A DNA stretch of 64,000 nt from Nocardia cyriacigeorgica (GCF_010868145.1 NZ_JAAGUY010000026.1:1-64000), one strand, 5' to 3'. Shown: positions 33,991-43,020, counted from the stretch's first letter. The notes: generated by a model from the letters alone, not told the origin. A program made the numbers and translations.

Positions 33991-34830
33991 TCAGAACAGG
34001 GTCATCGGCTCGGCCGAGATCGGTTCCGGCAACCGGTCGAGCTCCGGGATCAGCGCGCGCACGTCGTCGTGGAATCGGCGCGCCAATTCGGGCGCGGCAG
34101 CATTGTCGGGGGTGTGCAGGAACACCGTGGGCGACCTGCCCTCCCGCAGCCACTCGGCGACGGTATGGACCCACGGCTGCCAGCCAGCCACTGTCAGCTC
34201 GGTGGCATCGCGGCCGTGATAGCGCATGATCGGGTATTCGGTGAGGGCCAGCATGCGGCGCGGGAGCCGCGGCTTCTTTCCCCACGCCTCACGCTCACCG
34301 TCGCTGGTCGGGGCGGCATCGAAAAGCGTTGTGGTGTCGAACGGTACCCATTCGGCGTCGACGCGCGCGAGCACCCGCTCCAGCTGGCGCGCAGGAGTTC
34401 CGTCAGTGAAGAACCCGCCGTGGCGCACCTCGACCGCCACCCGATACCCCTGCGGCACACCGCGCAGGAAGCCGGCGAGCATACCCAGATCGTTGGGTCC
34501 GAACGATCCGGGTAGTTGGATCCACAGTGCATGGTTGCGCGGGCCGAGCGGTTCGATCGCGTCGAGGAAGGCACCCAACTCGGCGTCGGCGCCGTGCAGA
34601 CGGCGGTCATGGGTGATGGTGCGCGGCAGTTTGACCACGAACCGGAAATCGGGGTCGGTCTGCGCGGCCCAGGCCGTGACGGTGGACCTGGACGGGGTCG
34701 CGTAGAAGGTGGTGTTGCCCTCGACCGCATTGCACCAGGTGGCATATGACCGCAACCGCTCCGTCGCAGGCAGATGACGCTGCTGCCACTGCGGATGCGT
34801 CCACATCGCACATCCCACATGAAGCCGCAT
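33991..34830 (-). CDS. DUF72-family protein (YecE-like TIM-barrel)
   Basis: A 279-residue DUF72 protein. The typical opening is MRLHVGCAMWTHPQW, followed by NAVEGNTTFYATPSRSTV, FVVKLPRTITHD, LWIQLPGSFGPN, VAVEVRHGGFF and, near the end, YPIMRYHGRD and VFLHTPDNAAAPELARRFH. The family adopts a TIM-barrel fold resembling endonuclease IV-like enzymes, but its reaction is unknown. The start is firm because the conserved sequence begins at once. It is divergent from the Rrf2 gene and 59 bases from it. Confidence 0.9.
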   Translation of the reverse strand: MRLHVGCAMWTHPQWQQRHLPATERLRSYATWCNAVEGNTTFYATPSRSTVTAWAAQTDPDFRFVVKLPRTITHDRRLHGADAELGAFLDAIEPLGPRNHALWIQLPGSFGPNDLGMLAGFLRGVPQGYRVAVEVRHGGFFTDGTPARQLERVLARVDAEWVPFDTTTLFDAAPTSDGEREAWGKKPRLPRRMLALTEYPIMRYHGRDATELTVAGWQPWVHTVAEWLREGRSPTVFLHTPDNAAAPELARRFHDDVRALIPELDRLPEPISAEPMTLF

Positions 34831-34870
34831 GCTCCGACGCTAGCGCACCCGCCCGACAGGGTGTAATCGG

Positions 34871-34889
34871 TACATGTAATATCCCTTTC
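34871..34889 (+). promoter_or_regulatory. Leaderless promoter of the rrf2 gene with TACATGTA palindrome
   Basis: TAATAT (34877-34882) is followed by seven bases and the ATG at 34890, the spacing expected for a leaderless mRNA. The 8-bp palindrome TACATGTA (34871-34878) overlaps the -10 and may be an autoregulatory site. Confidence 0.55.
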
Positions 34890-35369
34890 ATGCGCATGGG
34901 CGAAGGCGTCGAATGGGGCATCCACTGTTGCCTCACCATCGCTTGGCTCGAGGATCGAGGACCGATCTCCACAGCCAGGCTGGCGCAGTGGTTCGATCTG
35001 CCACAGCAGTATCTGAAGAAGCGGCTTCAAGCCCTTGTGCGCGCCGAGATCCTGACCTCGATACCCGGTGCGCGCGGAGGATTCGAACTGGCGCGACGGC
35101 CGGCGCGAATCACCCTGATGGATGTGGTGACCGCGATCGAAGGGCCCGACGAGGCATTTCGCTGCACCGAGATCCGCCGCGACGGCGTCGGCACCACCGC
35201 ACCGTCCACCCGTTTCGCCAAACCGTGCGGCGTCTCCACCGCGATGCGCAAGGCTGACCTGGCCTGGCGGCGTGAACTCGCCGCGCAGACCATCGCCGAC
35301 CTGATGGCGCAGACGCCCGACTCGACCGTCGAATGGACCCGGCGGACCTATGCGCAGCTGACCGTCTGA
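34890..35369 (+). CDS. Rrf2-family transcriptional regulator
   Basis: A 159-residue Rrf2 winged-helix regulator. The N-terminal HTH is in ISTARLAQWFDLPQQYLKKR, followed by LVRAEILTSIPGARGGFELA, the highly typical GxxGG wing. Fe-S members have three clustered Cys around residue 90-105; here only two are seen there (AFRCTEIRR and FAKPCGVST), 22 residues apart, plus an early CC pair. Classical Fe-S sensing is therefore uncertain and a thiol switch is possible. The ATG at 34890 lies seven bases after a TAATAT -10, so the mRNA is probably leaderless. The MFS gene starts 44 bases downstream and is the likely regulated partner. Confidence 0.88.
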   Translation: MRMGEGVEWGIHCCLTIAWLEDRGPISTARLAQWFDLPQQYLKKRLQALVRAEILTSIPGARGGFELARRPARITLMDVVTAIEGPDEAFRCTEIRRDGVGTTAPSTRFAKPCGVSTAMRKADLAWRRELAAQTIADLMAQTPDSTVEWTRRTYAQLTV

Positions 35370-35413
35370 CTTATCCACCACCGCCCGGTGGTGCACACAT
35401 GAGGAGAATAGGG

Positions 35414-36661
35414 ATGTCCAATATCCCGATTACGGCCGCCGCTCCCGACACCGACCCGACCCGAACGGGTACAGGTGGGCTCGGCGCGGTGTGGATGCTC
35501 GGGCTCGGCACATTCGCCGTCGGTACCGACGCATTCGTCGTCGCGGGATTCCTGCCAGATATGGCCGAGTCCCTCTCGGTGTCGACGGCGAAGGCAGGGC
35601 AATCCATCACGGTCTTCGCCGTTGCCTACGCGCTGACCGCGCCGGTCCTTGCGACACTGACGGCACGGATTCCACGGCGCGCCTTGCTGGTGGCGGCGCT
35701 GATCGTGCTCGGTGTGGCGAACCTCGGCTCCGCACTCGCTCCGGGCTTCGGATTCCTGCTGGCCACCCGGGTGCTCGCGGCCATCGGCGCGGCCGTCTAC
35801 ACGCCGAACGCGGGTGCGGTGAGTGCGGCGCTGGTGCGGCCGGACATGCGGGCGCGGGCCTTGGCGATCGTCGTCGGCGGGTTGACGGTGGCGACCGCGC
35901 TCGGCGTGCCACTGGGCAATGTTGCGGTGCACTGGCTGAACTGGCGTGCCGCGCTGGGGATCGTCGCGATGCTGTGTCTTGTGGTGGCGGCCTGGCTGTT
36001 CCGGCTGATTCCGGCGCTGCCGGGGAATCCGCGGGTGCCGTTGCGAACGCGGCTGGCGGTGCTGACGAAACCGGCGGTCACAGCGATCTTGCCGCTGACC
36101 GCGATCGGTATGGCAGCAGGCTATGTGGCCTACGCGTACACGGTTCCCGCGCTGGCGAGCGTCGGGGTGGCGGAGCATTCGGTGACGGTGATGCTGTTCC
36201 TGTACGGCGCCGGTGCGGTCATGGGCAACCTGCTGTCCGGCTATGCCACCGATCGTTGGGGCCCGACCCGGGTGCTCGCGATCGGCTACACCACGATGGC
36301 CGTCGCGCTGGCATCGCTCGCCCGGATCGCCGCGACAGACGTGCGATTGCCCCTGCTCGTCGGACTGTTGGTGCTGCTGTGGGGTGCGGGCACCTGGTGC
36401 CAGACACCAGCACAGCAGCATCGGCTCATCGCCGCGGCACCCGGCGAAGCTCCGCTGGTGGTGTCGTTGAACGCCTCTGCCATCTACGCCGGAATCGGGT
36501 TCGGCACCGTCGTCGGTGGCGCTGCGGTGGGCGCCCACGAGGGCACGATCTTCGGCCTCGGCGCCTCGATCGCCGTGGTGGCGTTGATTTTTGTCGTGGT
36601 CAGCAGCGTGTATGCGCCCCGACGCACGCTCGACGCCGAGTCAGCGACGCAGGCCGTGTGA
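35414..36661 (+). CDS. MFS transporter, drug-efflux (AraJ/YdhP) type
   Basis: A 415-residue membrane transporter with 12 predicted transmembrane segments. The opening LGLGTFAVGTDAFVVAGFLP is typical of the DHA1 sugar/drug-efflux group, with further marks at RAALLVAALI-like loops and VYTPNAGAVSAALV. The C-terminal half starts near ILPLTAIGMAAGYVAYAYTV. It would export small molecules by proton antiport; the substrate is unknown. The ATG at 35414 follows GAGGAGAA. It sits 44 bases downstream of rrf2, probably co-transcribed. The 3' end overlaps the convergent SDR gene by 21 bases. Confidence 0.9.
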   Translation: MSNIPITAAAPDTDPTRTGTGGLGAVWMLGLGTFAVGTDAFVVAGFLPDMAESLSVSTAKAGQSITVFAVAYALTAPVLATLTARIPRRALLVAALIVLGVANLGSALAPGFGFLLATRVLAAIGAAVYTPNAGAVSAALVRPDMRARALAIVVGGLTVATALGVPLGNVAVHWLNWRAALGIVAMLCLVVAAWLFRLIPALPGNPRVPLRTRLAVLTKPAVTAILPLTAIGMAAGYVAYAYTVPALASVGVAEHSVTVMLFLYGAGAVMGNLLSGYATDRWGPTRVLAIGYTTMAVALASLARIAATDVRLPLLVGLLVLLWGAGTWCQTPAQQHRLIAAAPGEAPLVVSLNASAIYAGIGFGTVVGGAAVGAHEGTIFGLGASIAVVALIFVVVSSVYAPRRTLDAESATQAV

Positions 36662-37444
36662 GCGGGCCACGACCTTCTCGATCACCGTCGCGGGCAGCAG
36701 ACGCCGCAGGGTGAAGACCAGCGGTGCGCGACTTCCGGTCGCGTACAATGGCTTCGGCTTATCGGCTTCCACGGCGCGCAGGATGAGCGCCGCCACCTGC
36801 TCCGGCGGGATGCCTGCCTGCTCATTGCGGTCGAGCCGGTCGATCATGGTGTGGAAATCGGCCAGGTAGGGCGAATCGTCGGCGATGTATTTGGTGCGTC
36901 GTTCGCCGATGCCGGTGCTGATCGAGCCCGGCTCGACAGTGGTGATCCACACCCCGAACGGTGAGGTCTCCAAGCGGGAAGCATCGGCGAAGCCCTTGAG
37001 CGCGGCCTTCGCCGCCACATACGAGGAGCGGTAGGCCAGCGGGAAACTCGCCAGCATCGACCCGACCATCACGATGCGACCGTGACCACGGGCCCGCATA
37101 CCGGGCAGCACCAACTGCGCCAGCCGGACCTGGCCGAACACGTTGACCTGGAACAGCCGCTGGATCGCTTCCTGCGGCAGCTCCTCGATCGGCCCGGATT
37201 GGCTCTCCCCCGCATTGTTCACCAGCACGTCGACCGGGCCGAGATCCACACCGAACGCTTCGATCGATGCGGGATCGGCGAGGTCGAGCGCGCGGTACTC
37301 CACGCCGGGGATCCGCTCCTGCTCCGCGATGGTGCCGGGGTTGCGGCTGGTACCGATCACCCGATACCCGCGTTCGGCCAGCAGGTGTGCGGTCGCCCGG
37401 CCGATACCCGACGATGCCCCGGTCACCACTGCGGTTTTCGTCAT
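36641..37444 (-). CDS. SDR-family NAD(P)-dependent oxidoreductase
   Basis: A 267-residue classical short-chain dehydrogenase. Cofactor motif TGASSGIGRATAHLL (residues 8-22), NNAG in VLVNNAGESQ (~77) and the catalytic YxxxK in YRSSYVAAKAAL (~143-154) with the upstream Ser in GSMLAS are all present. The stretch ALDLADPASIEAF after the second strand and an Arg in TSRNPG suggest NADP preference. The ATG at 37444 gives the standard MTKTAVVTGAS opening. A perfect palindrome, CGATACA-N4-TGTATCG, lies about 70 bases upstream, so the gene is probably controlled by a TetR regulator encoded elsewhere. Its last 21 bases overlap the MFS gene end. Confidence 0.92.
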   Translation of the reverse strand: MTKTAVVTGASSGIGRATAHLLAERGYRVIGTSRNPGTIAEQERIPGVEYRALDLADPASIEAFGVDLGPVDVLVNNAGESQSGPIEELPQEAIQRLFQVNVFGQVRLAQLVLPGMRARGHGRIVMVGSMLASFPLAYRSSYVAAKAALKGFADASRLETSPFGVWITTVEPGSISTGIGERRTKYIADDSPYLADFHTMIDRLDRNEQAGIPPEQVAALILRAVEADKPKPLYATGSRAPLVFTLRRLLPATVIEKVVARSHGLRR

Positions 37445-37512
37445 TGCTGCCTCGATCCTCGCTCGCCGGAAGTCGCGGCGGACTCGGCGCCGTCGCGTCA
37501 CTACGCGCTGTT

Positions 37513-37530
37513 CGATACAGAAATGTATCG
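37513..37530 (-). promoter_or_regulatory. Palindromic operator upstream of the SDR gene
   Basis: CGATACA (37513-37519) and TGTATCG (37524-37530) form a perfect 7-bp inverted repeat with a GAAA spacer, 69 bases before the SDR start. The shape is typical of TetR-family operators. No TetR gene adjoins it; the nearest gene on the other side encodes an Rv3235-like protein. Confidence 0.65.
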
Positions 37531-37565
37531 GATGCGTTCGCGGCGGGAAAGCGGCTCGTGCCGGC

Positions 37566-38180
37566 TCAGAGCAGCCGCAGCGTCGTCACCTGCCAATCGC
37601 CGCGCCTGCGGGCGATCCGGCCCGCCATCGCGAAGGTCCGCTCGCCGCGGGTGTAGGTACCGCATATTTCGGCGGTCCGTTCATCGACCATCATGACCCG
37701 CACCCGGGCGGGCACCGCGATGCCGAGGCCGAGGCCTGGTGCGGATTCGCCGGCGATTACGGTGCGCATGGCCGCGGCGACGAGGGGATCTGCGAGGGTG
37801 GTCAGCTGCGCGAACGGCCGTCTGCCGTCGACGACTTCGAGCACTATTCGCATTGTCCGCATGGTGAATTCGCGCGCTTCCACCGCGCAGGCCGGTGTCG
37901 CACCGGCTGCGCACGCGCCACGCATGGCACGGCGCACGCCGGCGGGCGCCGCGCGGGCCGTATCGGATTGTCGCGGTACCGGACGCGCGTGACACCACTT
38001 GCTCGCACTGTATGCCGCGGGCGCGACTGTCGCTTCGGCCGACGCGGGGCCGTCGATCGGTGCCGCGGTATGTGTTCGAACGCCCGCCCGCACCCTGCGG
38101 CGTTCCCTCTCGGGCACATAGGCCGATGCCGGCGGCTCATACCGTGGAATCGGCGTGAGCCACGGACGCTGTTCCTTCAT
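37566..38180 (-). CDS. Rv3235-like (DUF6459) family protein
   Basis: A 204-residue protein. The conserved part is the last 100 residues (VLEVVDGRRPFAQLTTLADP, then VMMVDERTAEICGTYTRGER and AMAGRIARRRGDWQVTTLRLL), which matches the small actinobacterial family around M. tuberculosis Rv3235, of unknown function. The first 100 residues are low-complexity, rich in Ala, Arg and Pro, and open with RPWLTPIPRYEPPASAY. No signal peptide. The ATG at 38180 follows a G-rich tract (GGGGGTTGGGGG). The gene is divergent from the YdjM-like gene and runs toward the SDR promoter. Confidence 0.78.
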   Translation of the reverse strand: MKEQRPWLTPIPRYEPPASAYVPERERRRVRAGVRTHTAAPIDGPASAEATVAPAAYSASKWCHARPVPRQSDTARAAPAGVRRAMRGACAAGATPACAVEAREFTMRTMRIVLEVVDGRRPFAQLTTLADPLVAAAMRTVIAGESAPGLGLGIAVPARVRVMMVDERTAEICGTYTRGERTFAMAGRIARRRGDWQVTTLRLL

Positions 38181-38458
38181 CCCCCAACCCCCTTGCACTC
38201 GACTCGCGGTGGCGCGATCGAACGACACCAGCGTGACAGAGGTGCTCGGCCCGGTATCAGCTTCGGGCGGTATCGGATTCCGCTCCGCCGTCGCAGCGGC
38301 GAGTCCGTTCCCGCCGGGCGTTTCGATGCGGCAACCGGCCGTTCACTCGCGCCGCGGCAACGAATCAGCAGGTCGACGCGGCGAACCGAACCTGTCTGTG
38401 AGTGTTGCTAAGTTGTTCGGGCACATGACGGTCCACCGGTTGGGGGGAACAGAGAAGA

Positions 38459-39160
38459 ATGCTCGGGCACTCGCATGCCACCAGCGGGGCGCTGGCCTTC
38501 GCGGCCACGGCGACCATGGCGCCGGTCGCGGCCTTGGAGTTGGTCCATGGCCCGGTGCGGGTGAGTGCTATGGAGTTGGTACTCGGCACGATCATCACCG
38601 CGGGCGCGGCACTGGTTCCCGATATCGATCATCCGAAGGGCACCATCTCGCATTCGCTCGGGCCGGTGAGTCATCTACTGTCCAAGGGCGTTTCCGCGGT
38701 GTCCGGCGGGCACCGGCACGCCACCCACAGTTTCGCGTTCGTGCTGCTCGCGGGCTGGGCCACCTGGGCGGGACAGCATGTGTGGGGCAAGTACTTCACG
38801 TTCGGGCTGATCTTCTTCATGTTGGCGCTCGGCGCGCGGGCGCTGCACCTGTGCCCCTCGGGTGATTCGCTCAAAGCCTATGGTCCGTGCATCATGTTGG
38901 CCGGTGGTGGGACGTTGCTGATGGCACGCTGGCTACCGGACGTGCCACCGTGGCTACCGTTCGCGATCGGCTTGGGCGCGCTGATCCATCTGATCGGTGA
39001 CTGCCTCACCGACAAGGGTTGCCCACTGCTGTGGCCACTGAACAAGCGCATCGGTATTCCGCTGATCTCGCGTACCGGCAACAAGATCGAGACCTGGCTG
39101 CTCACGCCCGCGATGACGGTGGCCACCATCGGCCTGCTCTACGTGCACACCGTCCCGTAG
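38459..39160 (+). CDS. YdjM-like membrane protein (PF04307, annotated metal-dependent hydrolase)
   Basis: A 233-residue membrane protein with the conserved His/Asp marks of PF04307: GHSHATSGALAF at the N-terminus, LVPDIDHPKGTISHSLGPVS (about residue 51-70), GGHRHATHSFAF (~83-94) and LIHLIGDCLTDKGCPLLWPL (~175-194). Four or five hydrophobic segments alternate with these motifs. E. coli YdjM is LexA-regulated and the family is predicted to be membrane metal-dependent hydrolases, but no substrate is proven. The ATG at 38459 is preceded by a purine-rich stretch (GGGGGGAACAGAG). It is a single gene, convergent with the GGDEF gene. Confidence 0.88.
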   Translation: MLGHSHATSGALAFAATATMAPVAALELVHGPVRVSAMELVLGTIITAGAALVPDIDHPKGTISHSLGPVSHLLSKGVSAVSGGHRHATHSFAFVLLAGWATWAGQHVWGKYFTFGLIFFMLALGARALHLCPSGDSLKAYGPCIMLAGGGTLLMARWLPDVPPWLPFAIGLGALIHLIGDCLTDKGCPLLWPLNKRIGIPLISRTGNKIETWLLTPAMTVATIGLLYVHTVP

Positions 39161-39176
39161 CCGAACGCCGTGGCGG

Positions 39177-40454
39177 TCACGGGGCGCGCGAACGCGACGG
39201 CTTGTTGCGGTACATGGCGGTATCGGCTGCGTGCATGGTCTCGTCGACGGCCGCGGGCGGCTCCTCCAGATATACGGTGCCGATGCTGGCGCCAATGGTG
39301 ATGGGTCGTTCACCGATCACCATCGGGCGGGTCAGCTCGGTCAGCAGATCCACCCGCAATGCGGTGAGCTGGTCCTCGCCCGTGCATTCCTCCACCATGA
39401 CGATGAATTCGTCGCCACCGATGCGCGCGGCGAGCCCGCCGACCGCGGCGACCCCCTCCTGCAAACGTTCACCCACCACTCGCAGCACCTGGTCGCCGAC
39501 TGTGTGCCCCCATTCGTCGTTGACCTCCTTGAAACCGTCGAGGTCCAGATAGCAGACCCCGACGGGTGGCGTGGCGCACGCGAGCCGGTCGAAGAACAGG
39601 CCGCGGTTGGGTAGGCCGGTGAGGCCGTCGTGATTGGCGTCGTGCCACAGCTGGTCGGCCAGCATCTTCCTGTCGGTGACGTCAACGGCGACGCCGATCA
39701 GGAAACGTACCCGCCCGGTGTGGTCGCGGACCGCGGACATGGACAGGTCGATGCAGGCCACGGTGCCGTCGGCGCGCAGATGATCGGTTTCCAACCGGAA
39801 CCGGTCGACGGTACCCGCGAGGAGTTCCTTCATCTGAGCGTAGGCCAGCCCGATATTGGCCTCGCCCACCACCTCGGCGACCGGACGCCCCGGCATGGTC
39901 TCCGCCGACAGGCCGAGCATCTCGGCGAGTGCGGCGTTCACGTCCAGCACCCGCCCGTTGACGTCGACGGTGCCGATGCCGACCGACGCGCCGGCGAAGA
40001 CCGCGGCGAAACGGGCTTCCGACAGCTCGCGCCGGGATTCGGCCGAACGCGCGGCGCCAAGCGCCGCGGCTAGCGTGGTTTCCTGTTCGGTCAATGCCGC
40101 CAACCGCAGGGCGGCGGTGAACCCGGTGGCGAATTCCGCCGCGACCAGGATCGCCCGTTCTCGGACCGTCGCGGGATCGGTCCCCTCGGCGCGTCCGGCA
40201 TGGTCGGCCATGGCGCCGAAGATCAGCGGGATGGTGCGGCCGACCGTCTGCGGATCGCGATAGTTCGCGGTGACCAGGGCGGCTGCCGTCGCCCGGACCG
40301 ACTGCAGTTCCGCGCTTCCCCGCAGCGCCGCGACGAGTTGGCCGGCCAGCCCGGCCAACAGTTCTTCGATACGGTCACGGTTCAGTGGCGGCGCCACCGC
40401 ACCGTCGAGCGCGTCGGCCCACACCACCGCAAGCTCACCCGCGCACACGGTCAC
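39177..40454 (-). CDS. PAS-GGDEF diguanylate cyclase
   Basis: A 425-residue signalling enzyme that would make cyclic-di-GMP from two GTP. Residues 1-130 are a helical region of unknown type, about 140-260 a PAS domain (AVFAGASVGIGTVDVNGRVL, then VAVDVTDRKMLADQLWHDAN), and 265-425 a GGDEF domain. The cyclase residues are intact: DGLTGLPNRGLF, VCYLDLDGFKEVND with the metal Asp, and ARIGGDEFIVM. The inhibitory RxxD site five residues ahead of GGDEF is absent (GGLAA instead), so product feedback is not expected. No transmembrane segment; the protein is cytoplasmic and the PAS ligand is unknown. GTG codons at 40454 and 40448 are both possible; the second has AGGGGG at ideal distance. Confidence 0.92.
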   Translation of the reverse strand: MTVCAGELAVVWADALDGAVAPPLNRDRIEELLAGLAGQLVAALRGSAELQSVRATAAALVTANYRDPQTVGRTIPLIFGAMADHAGRAEGTDPATVRERAILVAAEFATGFTAALRLAALTEQETTLAAALGAARSAESRRELSEARFAAVFAGASVGIGTVDVNGRVLDVNAALAEMLGLSAETMPGRPVAEVVGEANIGLAYAQMKELLAGTVDRFRLETDHLRADGTVACIDLSMSAVRDHTGRVRFLIGVAVDVTDRKMLADQLWHDANHDGLTGLPNRGLFFDRLACATPPVGVCYLDLDGFKEVNDEWGHTVGDQVLRVVGERLQEGVAAVGGLAARIGGDEFIVMVEECTGEDQLTALRVDLLTELTRPMVIGERPITIGASIGTVYLEEPPAAVDETMHAADTAMYRNKPSRSRAP

Positions 40455-40484
40455 ACCCCCTGCCGTATCCCCTGCCGCCCCGAG

Positions 40485-41294
40485 TCAGACCTTCCGCGCG
40501 AGCCCGGCCAGGCCGAGCGAGCGACCAGGAGCCTCGTGGTGATCGCGCTCGGATTCGGGCCGCCAGGCAGGCAGCTCCACCACACCCGGCTCGACCAGGT
40601 CCCATCCATCGAACATAGCCTCGATGGCTTCGCGGGAGCGGAAGTGGATGCCGACGCGGCTGTCATTGGCCGCCGACGCGCCGAGCTGCGCGGCGTCCTC
40701 GGGCCGCAGCGCCGAGGTCAGATGAGAGATCGCGACGTAGCTGCCCGCCGGCACCGCGGCACGGAATGCGGCAACCTTGCCTGCCGGATCGTCGGTATCG
40801 GCGACCAGGTGCAGCACCGCCACCAGCAGAACGCCGACCGGGCGATCGAAGTCGATGAGACCGGTCTCTCGAACCCGGGCCAGCAGCTCATCGGGCTTGC
40901 GAAGATCTCCTTCGATGGCCGTGGCCCGCTCCTCATCTCCGAGGATGGCCCGCGAGTGCGCCACCGCGACCGGATCGATATCGACGTAGACCACCCGGCT
41001 GCTCGGGTTCAGCTCCCGCGCGATCTCGTGCACGTTGCCCGCGGTCGGAATCCCGGAGCCGATGTCGAGGAACTGGGTGATACCGGCGCCGGCCAGATAC
41101 CGGATCGCCCGCCGGAGGAAGGCCCTGTTACTCAGCGCGAGTCGCGGTAGGTCGGGCACCAGCTCGGCACCCATCTCGGCGGCCCGCCGGTCGACCTCGA
41201 AGTTGTGCGATCCGCCGAGTAGTGCGTCGTACATCCGTGCCGGGCTCGCTTGCTGCATATTTACGCCCTCGGGCGCCCACGCCGGCCTGTCCAT
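40485..41294 (-). CDS. SAM-dependent methyltransferase, DUF574 family
   Basis: A 269-residue protein of the actinobacterial DUF574 (PF04672) methyltransferase family, which often occurs in large numbers in these genomes. The family opening ASPARMYDALLGGSHNFEVD is clear. The SAM site is FLDIGSGIPTAGNVHEIA (about residue 75-92), followed by VVYVDIDPVAVAHSRAIL (~100). The C-terminus carries GWDLVEPGVVELPAWRPE, a characteristic ending. Methyl acceptors are unknown for nearly all members. The ATG at 41294 follows AGAGGGG. It is 30 bases from the GGDEF gene on the same strand, so the two may be co-transcribed. Confidence 0.92.
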   Translation of the reverse strand: MDRPAWAPEGVNMQQASPARMYDALLGGSHNFEVDRRAAEMGAELVPDLPRLALSNRAFLRRAIRYLAGAGITQFLDIGSGIPTAGNVHEIARELNPSSRVVYVDIDPVAVAHSRAILGDEERATAIEGDLRKPDELLARVRETGLIDFDRPVGVLLVAVLHLVADTDDPAGKVAAFRAAVPAGSYVAISHLTSALRPEDAAQLGASAANDSRVGIHFRSREAIEAMFDGWDLVEPGVVELPAWRPESERDHHEAPGRSLGLAGLARKV

Positions 41295-41508
41295 CGATAC
41301 CCCTCTGCGCTCGACGATCGCGATCGGCCCGCCTGCCGACGATCGCACAGGTCGCGGCCTGTGTCCTCGTTCACCCGAACGGACTCAGCGCATGATAGCC
41401 CGGCCCACCGACAACAACGCATCAACGGTCCGACACACCGGCGAACCGTTGCGCATTCAATTACTTTGCGCTGGTTCGGTTTTCATTCGCACACGCCGAC
41501 CACCGCTG

Positions 41509-43020
41509 TCAGCGCACCGCCGGCTCGGCCGGCGTGCGTACCGCCGACCGTGGCGTCGGGGCAAGGGTTTTGCCGAGATCGGTGCGCATCGTGGTGGCGG
41601 AGTCGAGCAGATAGTTCTGGCGCACCTTCCAGGGATGCCTATCGCCCTGGCGCGGGAAGTCACCGATGGAGCGCTGGATGTAGCCCGACGCCAGATCCAG
41701 CAGCGGACGCTCGTCGAGCTTGCCGTCGGGCCGCGGTACGACGGCCGCGTACCCGTTGCGGTCCATATGGTTGATGACCTTGCAGACCAGTCGCGAAGTC
41801 AGGTCGGCGCGCAGCGTCCAGGACGCATTCGTGTAACCGATGCAGACGGCGAAGTTCGGCACGCCGGTGAGCATCGCGCCCTGCCAGACGAACTGGTCGG
41901 ACAGCTCCACCTGCTGCCCGTCGACGACCGGGTTGATGCCGCCGAAGGCAAGCAGCTGCAGGCCGGTCGCCGTGATCACCATATCCGCGGGTAGCACCCG
42001 GCCCGAGGCCAGCCGAATACCCTCGGGCACGAAGGTGTCGATGCGATCGGTGACGACCTCGGCCTTGCCCTTGCGGATGGCCTTGAAGAAGTCGGCGTCC
42101 GGCGCCGCGCACAGTCGCTGATCCCAGGGGTCGTAAGTGGGCGTGAAATGCTCTGCCACCGCCTGCTCGTCCTTCAGGATCCGGGCAGCCAATCCGGTCA
42201 GCAGCTTGCGCGCAGCCTCGGGACGTCGTCGGCAGTACTGATAGAAACCGACGCTGAACAGAATGTTCTTGGTGCGGATCAGCCGATGGGCGAGATTCGG
42301 CGGAAGTGTCGCCCTGATCCGGTCGGCGATCTTGTCTCTGCCCGGCACCGGGCTGATCCAGGTCGGCGACCGCTGCAGCATGGTGACCATCTCGGCGTCG
42401 TCGGCCAGATTCGGCACCAACGTGACGGCGGTGGCGCCACTGCCGACGATGACGACACGCTTGCCCGCGTAGTCCAGTTCCTTCGGCCAGAACTGCGGAT
42501 GCACCACGGTGCCCGCGAAGGAGTCGATCCCGGGGAACTCGGGCGCGTGCCCGTGGTCGTAGTTGTAATAGCCGGCACAGGCGTAGAGGAAATCGCAGGT
42601 GAGGGTGCGCGGTTCGATGCTGCCGTGCTCATCGCGCTGATCGAGGGTGAGTCTCCAGCGCGCGGTCGCGGTGGACCATTCGGCGCCGATGACCTTGGTC
42701 CGGTACCGGATCTTGCGATCGATCCCGTTCTCGGCGGCGGTTTCGGTGATGTAGCGCAGGATGGACGGCCCGTCGGCGATCGACTTGGCGTCACGCCACG
42801 GCTTGAACGGGTAGCCGAGAGTGAACATGTCCGAATCGGAACGGATGCCCGGATACCGGAACAGATCCCAGGTGCCGCCCATGGCCTCCCGCGCCTCGAG
42901 CACGGCGTAGGACTTGCCGGGGCATTCGGTCTGCAACCGGTAGGCGGCGCCGATGCCGGATAGGCCGGCGCCGACGATCACCACATCGAGGTGTTCCGGA
43001 GCAACAACGATCTCGGTCAT
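41509..43020 (-). CDS. EthA-like Baeyer-Villiger flavin monooxygenase
   Basis: A 503-residue FAD/NADPH monooxygenase that would insert oxygen next to ketones. FAD site VVIVGAGLSGIGAAYRLQ near the N-terminus; the Baeyer-Villiger fingerprint FAGTVVHPQFWP (FxGxxxHxxxWP, about residue 170); NADPH site VVIVGSGATAVTLV (~190). Stretches such as GGTWDLFRYPGIRSDSDM, YNPWDQRLC-like YDPWDQRLCAAPDADFF and IGYTNASWTLRADL are close to mycobacterial EthA, the enzyme that activates ethionamide and oxidises ketomycolate-like lipids. The ATG at 43020 directly follows GGAGGT. An AraC gene is divergent, with a palindrome between them, so induction by a ketone or lipid is likely. Activity on thioamide drugs is possible but unproven. 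Confidence 0.92.
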   Translation of the reverse strand: MTEIVVAPEHLDVVIVGAGLSGIGAAYRLQTECPGKSYAVLEAREAMGGTWDLFRYPGIRSDSDMFTLGYPFKPWRDAKSIADGPSILRYITETAAENGIDRKIRYRTKVIGAEWSTATARWRLTLDQRDEHGSIEPRTLTCDFLYACAGYYNYDHGHAPEFPGIDSFAGTVVHPQFWPKELDYAGKRVVIVGSGATAVTLVPNLADDAEMVTMLQRSPTWISPVPGRDKIADRIRATLPPNLAHRLIRTKNILFSVGFYQYCRRRPEAARKLLTGLAARILKDEQAVAEHFTPTYDPWDQRLCAAPDADFFKAIRKGKAEVVTDRIDTFVPEGIRLASGRVLPADMVITATGLQLLAFGGINPVVDGQQVELSDQFVWQGAMLTGVPNFAVCIGYTNASWTLRADLTSRLVCKVINHMDRNGYAAVVPRPDGKLDERPLLDLASGYIQRSIGDFPRQGDRHPWKVRQNYLLDSATTMRTDLGKTLAPTPRSAVRTPAEPAVR

